Below, one piece after another: positions 14,169 through 19,177 of a stretch of DNA of 19,177 bases. Source of the DNA: Gemmatimonadota bacterium (lineage in GTDB: Bacteria; Gemmatimonadota; Gemmatimonadetes; Longimicrobiales; RSA9). Under the pieces are notes generated by a model. That model did not search any database. It saw only the letters and a list, made by a program, of their open reading frames with translations, and had not been told where the DNA came from. The DNA lies in the NCBI GenBank assembly GCA_019689775.1, contig JADGGV010000023.1, positions 1 to 19,177 of the forward strand, read 5' to 3'. The stretch's first letter is position 1. The number at the start of each line of letters is the position of its first letter. The translations under genes and the position numbers were made by a program.

Positions 14169-17159
14169 ATGACACGCATGTCGATGGACCCGGGCCACCG
14201 CCCCGACCGAGCCGGACACCGACTCGCCTACGCCGCGCGCGCGCTCCTCCTCGGCGCCGCGCTCCTCGCCGGCGCCTCCCCCGGCGCCGCCCAGACGACC
14301 GGGACCATCAACGGCCGCGTCGTCTCCGCCGAGAACGACCAGCCGATGCCCAGCACCCAGGTCTTCCTCGTCGGCACCGCCCTCGGCACGCTCACCGGCG
14401 CCAACGGCCAGTTCGTCATCCCGAACGTCGCGCCCGGCACCTACCGCCTCCGCGCCGAGCGCATCGGCTCCCGCGCCGTGGAGCAGGAGGTCACCGTCGT
14501 CGCCGGCCAGACCCAGACCGTCAACTTCCAGCTCCGCACCGAGGCGCTCGGCCTCGACGAGATCGTCGTCACCGGCACCGCCGTCGCCGCCCGCAAGCGC
14601 GAGGTCGGCAACAGCGTCGCCGCCGTCAACGTCGCGCAGCTCCCGCAGCAGCCCGTCAGCGTCGACCAGGTGCTCCAGGGACGCTCGCCCGGGATCAACG
14701 TGCTCCAGAACTCCGCGAACGTCGGCGGCGCCGCGCAGATCCGCCTCCGCGGCAACGTCAGCGTCACGATGAGCAACCAGCCGATCATCTACGTCGACGG
14801 CGTCCGCATCCGCGGCGACGGCTACGCCCGCAACCTCCCGCCGACCGGCTCCGACCTGCGCAGCAACAACGACATCGCCGGCCCGCTCGGCGACATCAAC
14901 CCGGCCGACATCGAGCGCATCGAGGTCGTCAAGGGCCCGGCCGCCACCACGCTCTACGGCACCGAGGCCGCCGCCGGCGTGATCCAGATCTTCACGAAGA
15001 GCGGCCACACCGGAAAGCCGCAGTGGACGTTCGAGCTCGACCAGGGCTTCCAGAAGGCGCTCCCCTTCGGCCCCGACCCCAGCGAGGCGCCGCCCGGCGA
15101 CACGCTCGGCGTCAAGCTCCCCGACGGCACCTTCCTCCGACACAAGCCCGGCTACAGCGACGCCGGCGGCAGCTCGAAGTACCTCTTCATCGATCCGTGG
15201 CTCCGCACCGCCTACCGCCAGCGCTACAGCGGCTCGGTCGGCGGCGGCGGCCAGGGGCTCCGCTACTTCGTCTCGGGGACCTACGAGAACAACGAGGGCG
15301 TCCTGCCGAACGATCAGGAAAAGAAGACCTCGATCCGCGGCAACTTCACGTTCAATCCGCTGCCGCGCCTCGAGGCCACCTGGAACACGACCTACACGAA
15401 CCACGACCTCTGGAACACGCCCGCCGGCAACAACGCCGAGGGCCTCACGCTGAACGCGTTCCGCCGCGACCGCAACTACGCCAGCGACGATCGCCGCGAG
15501 GCCGTCGACGCCGTGCTCCCCTGGGAGCTGACGACCAACATCAACCACCTGATCTCGGGCGGCACCGTCACCTACAGCCCGATGGACAACTTCACCCACC
15601 GCATCACGTTCGGCCTCGACTTCACCCAGCTCGAGAACCGCAGCCTGCGGCCCTTCGGCTTCCGGCAGGAGCCTACCGGCATCCTCTCCGACCGCCGCTA
15701 CATCTACCAGACGCTCACGGCCGACTACGCCGGCAACTTCAACCTCGCCCTCTCCGAGGCGATGCGGATGACGTTCTCCTGGGGCGGCCAGGCCGTCTCC
15801 ACGGAGACGCGCGAAACCTCCGCCTACGGCGAGAACTTCCCCGGCCCCGGCCAGCCCACCGTCTCCAACGCCGGCCGAACGCTCGGCTTCGAGGCCCGCC
15901 AGCGCGTCGTCAACGCCGGGTTCTTCGTCCAGGACCTGTTCGCGCTCCATGACCGCTACTTCGTCACCGCCGGCGTGCGCGTCGACGGCAACAGCGCGTT
16001 CGGTCAGGACCTCGGCCTCCAGGCCTACCCCAAGCTCAGCGTCTCGTACGTCCTCTCCGACGAGCCGTTCTTCCCCCGCAACCTCGGCCAGGTCAAGCTC
16101 CGCGGCGCCTGGGGCCAGTCCGGCCGCGCGCCCGGCGCGTTCGACGCCGTCAAGACCTGGAACGCCGTCGGCTGGGGCGGGCAGCCCGCGTTCTACCCGC
16201 AGAACATCGGCAGCCCGACGCTCGGCCCCGAGCGCACCACCGAGCTCGAGCTCGGCTCCGACATCTCCATCCTGGACGACCGCCTCTCCGGCGAATTCAC
16301 CTGGTACCACCGTCTGACCACGGACGCGCTCTTCAGCGTCCGCCAGACCCCCTCGCAGGGACTCTGGGACCCGCAGCTCAGCAACGTCGGCAAGATCCGC
16401 AACTCCGGCGTCGAGCTCGCGATCCGCGGGCAGCCGATCCGCACCGCGCGCGTCACCTGGGAGATCGGCGGCACCGTCGCCACGAACTTCAGCGAGGTCG
16501 TCACGCTCGGCGGCGCCGCACCCTTCAGCATCGGCGGCAGCGGGTGGGTCGTCGAGGGGCAGCCGGCGCCCGTCATCCGCAACCGCTGCGTCACCAACCC
16601 CAACGAGAAGGCCGAGCCCATCATCGCCGACGACTGCGACTTCGGGCCGAACCTCCCCACCCACACCTACGGCGTGAACACGATGCTGACGCTCCCCGCC
16701 GGCATCACCGTCTCGGCCCGCGGCGAGTACCAGGGCGGGAGCTACATCTCCGACGGCGCCGGCTTCAACGCCGTGCAGCGCTCCGTCATCTGGCCCGGCT
16801 GCTACGACGCCTACCGGCTCCGCGACGCCGGCCGCGCGAACGAGCTCACCGCGCTCCAGCGAGCCCGCTGCATCAACATCGGCCAGCTCAACGAGGGCTT
16901 CTTCGTCTATCCGGCCCGGTTCTTCAAGGTCCGCGAGGTCAGCGCCAGCATCCCGATCCCGAGCGGGCTCATTCCCCGCGCCACCAGCGCGCGCCTCACG
17001 CTCTCCGGCGCCAACGTCTGGAAGTGGGTCACGAAGGACTTCCCGGTCTTCGACCCCGAGACCGGCGGCAACATCGATCCCGAGACGCAGGTCCGCCGCA
17101 TCCTCGAGCACGTGCCGCCGCCGGCCACCTACACCGCGTCCCTCCGCGTGACCTTCTGA
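14169..17159 (+). CDS. SusC/RagA family TonB-dependent outer membrane receptor
   Basis: This 996-residue outer-membrane beta-barrel is the transporter half of a SusC/SusD pair, which imports oligomers using TonB energy. A signal peptide covers about 1-41, with basic residues, hydrophobic ALLLGAALLAGA and cleavage near SPGAA/Q. A carboxypeptidase-regulatory-like beta-sandwich follows at about 43-123 (TGTINGRVVS, PNVAPGTYRLRAERIG). LDEIVVTGT at 129-137 is the TonB-box-like segment. The plug domain (about 145-280) has LQGRSPGINVLQNS, IRLRGNVSV, PIIYVDGVRI, NPADIERIEVVKGPAATTLYG and VIQIFTK. The rest is barrel and ends YTASLRVTF, the C-terminal Phe expected for BAM insertion. Length is normal (900-1100). 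Start is set by AAGGAG at 14155. The SusD partner begins 13 bases after the stop. The imported substrate (glycan or peptide) cannot be read; no glycoside hydrolase or PUL regulator lies alongside. Confidence 0.95.
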   Translation: MTRMSMDPGHRPDRAGHRLAYAARALLLGAALLAGASPGAAQTTGTINGRVVSAENDQPMPSTQVFLVGTALGTLTGANGQFVIPNVAPGTYRLRAERIGSRAVEQEVTVVAGQTQTVNFQLRTEALGLDEIVVTGTAVAARKREVGNSVAAVNVAQLPQQPVSVDQVLQGRSPGINVLQNSANVGGAAQIRLRGNVSVTMSNQPIIYVDGVRIRGDGYARNLPPTGSDLRSNNDIAGPLGDINPADIERIEVVKGPAATTLYGTEAAAGVIQIFTKSGHTGKPQWTFELDQGFQKALPFGPDPSEAPPGDTLGVKLPDGTFLRHKPGYSDAGGSSKYLFIDPWLRTAYRQRYSGSVGGGGQGLRYFVSGTYENNEGVLPNDQEKKTSIRGNFTFNPLPRLEATWNTTYTNHDLWNTPAGNNAEGLTLNAFRRDRNYASDDRREAVDAVLPWELTTNINHLISGGTVTYSPMDNFTHRITFGLDFTQLENRSLRPFGFRQEPTGILSDRRYIYQTLTADYAGNFNLALSEAMRMTFSWGGQAVSTETRETSAYGENFPGPGQPTVSNAGRTLGFEARQRVVNAGFFVQDLFALHDRYFVTAGVRVDGNSAFGQDLGLQAYPKLSVSYVLSDEPFFPRNLGQVKLRGAWGQSGRAPGAFDAVKTWNAVGWGGQPAFYPQNIGSPTLGPERTTELELGSDISILDDRLSGEFTWYHRLTTDALFSVRQTPSQGLWDPQLSNVGKIRNSGVELAIRGQPIRTARVTWEIGGTVATNFSEVVTLGGAAPFSIGGSGWVVEGQPAPVIRNRCVTNPNEKAEPIIADDCDFGPNLPTHTYGVNTMLTLPAGITVSARGEYQGGSYISDGAGFNAVQRSVIWPGCYDAYRLRDAGRANELTALQRARCINIGQLNEGFFVYPARFFKVREVSASIPIPSGLIPRATSARLTLSGANVWKWVTKDFPVFDPETGGNIDPETQVRRILEHVPPPATYTASLRVTF

Positions 17160-17162
17160 GCC

Positions 17163-17167
17163 GGAGG
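17163..17167 (+). promoter_or_regulatory. Shine-Dalgarno site of the SusD gene
   Basis: GGAGG lies 5 bases upstream of ATG 17173 and just after the SusC stop. It supports this start over the in-frame ATG at 17215. Confidence 0.7.
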
Positions 17168-17172
17168 CGACG

Positions 17173-18486
17173 ATGACCACCCGATCCCCCTCGTACCGGA
17201 CGGAGCCCACGACCATGCCGTCACGCCTCCAGCGCCGGCTCACCCGCGCCGCGGCGCTCGTCCTCCTCGCCGGCCTCGCCGCCTGCGACACCCGCGTCGT
17301 CAACCCCGGCCGCATCAACGACCAGTACCTCCAGGACCCGGGCGCCCAACCCGCCATCGTCAACGGCGCCGGCCGCGCCCTCGCCTCCGGCATCAACTGG
17401 GTCGGCTACACCGGCGCCGCCGTCGCCCGCGAGATCCACCCCGCCGGCTCGACCGGCTCCTTCGGCATCACGCCCCAGTGGCAGAAGGGCGTGCTCGACC
17501 CGGAGGACCGCGACCTCAACGACCACTGGGAGCAGACGCAGCGCGGCCGCTGGACCGCCGAGCACGCCGCCGCCGTCGTCGAGGCCGCGCCGCTCAACGA
17601 CACGCTCCTCGCCCGCGCCTACATCTACGCCGGCTTCGCGAACCGCGTCCTCGGCGACAACATGTGCGACGCCGTCATCGACGGCGGCCCCAAGCAGCCC
17701 AACAGCGCCTACTGGACGCGTGCCGAGGAGTACTTCACGAAGGCGATGAGCCACGGCACGGCCACGCAGAAGCTCCAGGCGCAGGCCGGCCGCGCGCAGG
17801 CGCGCGTCTGGCTGGGGAAGTGGAGCGAGGCCGTCGCCGACGCGAAGGCGATCCCGACCAGCTTCAGCTACGCGATCCCCTACTACAACATCGGCGAGGA
17901 CGCGCAGCGCAACCGCATCCAGTGGTCGGTCGGCAACGGCCCCTACCGCGCGCACACCCAGTGGAACACCTGGGTCGAGAAGTACTACGCCGACACCCAG
18001 GACCCGCGCGTCCCGTACAGCAAGCCGCTCGACAAGGACGGCAACCCGATGCTCGGCGATGCCGCCATCGAGTGCTGCGGGAAGGTCCTGTGGTACCCGC
18101 AGCAGAAGTACAAGACCCCCGACGCGCCCATCCGCCTCGCCAGCGGCCACGAGATGCGGCTGATCGAGGCCGAGGCCAAGCTCCGCGACGGCGACTTCAC
18201 CGGCGCGCTGGCGCTCATCAACGAGGTCCGCGCGGACGCGGGCGCGCCGCCGGTCACCGCCTCGACGCTGGTGGACACCTGGACGCTGCTCAAGCGCGAG
18301 CGCGCCATCGAGCTGTGGCTCGAGGCGCGCCGCCTCGGCGACCTCCGCCGCTGGAAGGCCGACAACACGCCCGGCGCGCTCGATCCGCTCGAGCAGGTCG
18401 GCCCGCAATCGCACCTGACGCAGCAGGATCTCTGCTTCCCGATCGCGCCGTCCGAGAAGGACACGAACCCGAACCTCCAGCCCTGA
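17173..18486 (+). CDS. SusD/RagB family nutrient-binding outer membrane lipoprotein
   Basis: This 437-residue surface lipoprotein forms the lid on the SusC transporter and binds the imported substrate. The N-terminus has a basic segment (SRLQRRLTR), a hydrophobic core (AAALVLLAGLAA) and a lipobox ending in Cys38. SusD hallmarks follow in the C-terminal half: HEMRLIEAEAKLRDGDFTGA, ALINEVRADAG, then LLKRERAIELWLEARRLGDL and RRW, the usual helical ending of the family. An early region YIYAGFANRVLGDNMCDAVIDGG fits the TPR-like core. Length is at the short end of the family (about 430-600). GGAGG at 17163-17167 sets the start at 17173; ATG 17215 is a fallback that keeps the lipobox. It is co-transcribed with SusC and followed by a strong hairpin. 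The substrate is unknown. Confidence 0.94.
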   Translation: MTTRSPSYRTEPTTMPSRLQRRLTRAAALVLLAGLAACDTRVVNPGRINDQYLQDPGAQPAIVNGAGRALASGINWVGYTGAAVAREIHPAGSTGSFGITPQWQKGVLDPEDRDLNDHWEQTQRGRWTAEHAAAVVEAAPLNDTLLARAYIYAGFANRVLGDNMCDAVIDGGPKQPNSAYWTRAEEYFTKAMSHGTATQKLQAQAGRAQARVWLGKWSEAVADAKAIPTSFSYAIPYYNIGEDAQRNRIQWSVGNGPYRAHTQWNTWVEKYYADTQDPRVPYSKPLDKDGNPMLGDAAIECCGKVLWYPQQKYKTPDAPIRLASGHEMRLIEAEAKLRDGDFTGALALINEVRADAGAPPVTASTLVDTWTLLKRERAIELWLEARRLGDLRRWKADNTPGALDPLEQVGPQSHLTQQDLCFPIAPSEKDTNPNLQP

Positions 18487-18492
18487 AATCGA

Positions 18493-18526
18493 ACCGGGCC
18501 TGACCTCGCGCGAGGTCGGGCCCGGT
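18493..18526 (+). terminator. Strong hairpin terminator after SusD
   Basis: A 15-bp stem (18493-18507 with 18512-18526) closes a 4-base GCGC loop and contains one G-T wobble. It starts 7 bases after the SusD stop. No U-tract follows (CTCCTGCC), so it may work as a GC-rich terminator or mRNA 3' stabiliser. Being symmetric, it could also serve the convergent gene. Confidence 0.65.
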
Positions 18527-18531
18527 CTCCT

Positions 18532-18546
18532 GCCGGCCGCGCCGGC
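18532..18546 (-). terminator. Small hairpin just past the lipoprotein gene stop
   Basis: GCCGGC (18532-18537) and GCCGGC (18541-18546) pair around a CGC loop, one base past the stop codon of the - strand lipoprotein gene. The following sequence runs into the larger SusD hairpin. It is a possible terminator for that gene, without a U-tract. Confidence 0.35.
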
Positions 18547-18547
18547 G

Positions 18548-19063
18548 TCACGGCAGCGGCAGCGGCAACCGCCACCCCCGTACCGCGGCGTCCAGCCTCC
18601 CTCCCGTCAGCTCGTTCCCTCCCGACCCGCCTGGCCGAGGCACGCCCGGCTCGTTCCCCTGGAGCACCCGCGACGCGAGGAACGCCGCCACCGCCGTCGC
18701 GCCGACCGCGACCAGCCCCGTGCGCACCGGGTCCAGCCGGCGATACTCCAGCTCCAGCACGTCCGCGCGCGGCACGCGCACCCGCTGGTAGAGCATCTGG
18801 AGCCCGGGGACGCCGTCGCGCCGCGCCGACGGCACCTGGAGCAGGACCGACGCGCTGTCGCTCTCGACGAACTCGCCGTTCACAACCCGCCCGTTCAGCG
18901 GCACCACCGTGGCGATCTGCTCGGCGCCCGCGCCCGACACCCGCGCGCGCACCGGCGCGCCGGCAGCCACGCTGCCGATTTCCGTCGGCGCATAGGTGTA
19001 GCAGCCCAGCAGTGGGAGCGGGAGAAGCGCAATGCGGAGCGCGCGCGGAAGGATCGCGTTCAT
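18548..19063 (-). CDS. Small hypothetical lipoprotein, 171 residues
   Basis: This is a predicted envelope lipoprotein of unknown function. The signal peptide MNAILPRALRIALLPLPLLG ends in a lipobox LLGC, with Cys21 as the lipidation site. The mature part has a beta-rich stretch (about 36-105, VRARVSGAGAEQIATVVPLN and the repeated VESDSASVLLQV type) that could be a small beta-barrel or OB-like fold. A hydrophobic Ala/Val segment follows (TGLVAVGATAVAAFLA, about 116-130), then a Gly/Pro-rich tail. Start is set by GGAGG on the - strand (CCTCC at 19070-19074), 6 bases before the ATG. It converges on the SusD gene. I recall similar short lipoproteins in Gemmatimonadota-like genomes but cannot name a family. 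Real-gene status is likely from signal peptide, lipobox and ribosome site. Confidence 0.75.
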   Translation of the reverse strand: MNAILPRALRIALLPLPLLGCYTYAPTEIGSVAAGAPVRARVSGAGAEQIATVVPLNGRVVNGEFVESDSASVLLQVPSARRDGVPGLQMLYQRVRVPRADVLELEYRRLDPVRTGLVAVGATAVAAFLASRVLQGNEPGVPRPGGSGGNELTGGRLDAAVRGWRLPLPLP

Positions 19064-19124
19064 GGGGCGCCTCCGTGACGGCGGATGCGTCGCGGGTCCG
19101 CGGGGGACCGGGGAGGGACGCCGC

Positions 19125-19177
19125 GGGGGCGGGGGCGCGCCCCGCCCCCGGGGGGGGGGGGGGGGCCGGGGGGGGGT
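19125..19177. repeat. G-rich contig end with fold-back palindrome and poly-G runs
   Basis: GGGGGCGGGG (19125-19134) pairs perfectly with CCCCGCCCCC (19140-19149) across five bases. It is followed by 16 consecutive G (19150-19165), CC, nine more G and a final T. It has no coding content and is best read as an assembly or sequencing artefact, though a G-quadruplex-forming sequence cannot be excluded. Confidence 0.6.

Noticed and set aside
14133..17396. A 1087-codon open frame on the - strand across the SusC gene
   Set aside because: It mirrors the SusC gene exactly, has Ala/Gly/Val/Asp/Arg-rich low-complexity sequence and no domain. It results from the absence of TA-rich stop codons in GC-rich DNA.
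1..19177. tRNA, rRNA, insertion sequence or prophage genes
   Set aside because: No cloverleaf, rRNA segment, transposase, integrase or target-site duplication was recognised by reading.

Overview
The window is 19,177 bases of very GC-rich DNA from a Gram-negative bacterium. The best guess is a Gemmatimonadota-like lineage. This rests on a SusC-type TonB-dependent receptor paired with a SusD/RagB lipoprotein, a Cys-lipobox lipoprotein, an E. coli-like TTGACA promoter rather than the Bacteroidota type, good Shine-Dalgarno sites and third codon positions that are almost all G or C. The taxonomy is inference, since no rRNA or marker gene is present. Both ends run into G-rich low-complexity sequence when read outward, so the window is probably a whole assembly contig.

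Layout. (1) At 102-1849 two + strand genes, an M42 metal aminopeptidase and a KynB-type arylformamidase, form a short operon. (2) At about 1869-2290 lies a non-coding array of small hairpins joined by GGAATCCA linkers. It switches orientation across a central module and is the most unusual object in the window. (3) At 2332-10555 eight tightly packed + strand genes look like one operon: an unrecognised protein, a GAF protein of the free-methionine-sulfoxide-reductase type, a metallo-beta-lactamase-fold hydrolase, glycolate oxidase subunits GlcD, GlcE and GlcF, an M20 carboxypeptidase-G2-like peptidase and a GNAT-like protein. (4) A 357-base spacer with a possible promoter precedes a GAF-GAF-GGDEF diguanylate cyclase (10913-12301). 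Its 3' end overlaps by 20 bases a convergent PLP-dependent aromatic amino acid decarboxylase (12282-13763, - strand). (5) A divergent spacer with a consensus -35 box drives a SusC/SusD outer-membrane uptake pair (14169-18486). The pair is closed by a strong hairpin and faces a convergent small lipoprotein gene (18548-19063).

How the parts work together. The Glc subunits form a membrane-associated FAD/Fe-S enzyme that oxidises glycolate (or a similar 2-hydroxy acid) to glyoxylate. The peptidases, formamidase and decarboxylase suggest amino acid and peptide turnover. SusC/SusD imports an unknown oligomer across the outer membrane. Links between these blocks beyond gene order are inference.

Many long reading frames on the opposite strand are by-products of the extreme GC content and are not annotated.
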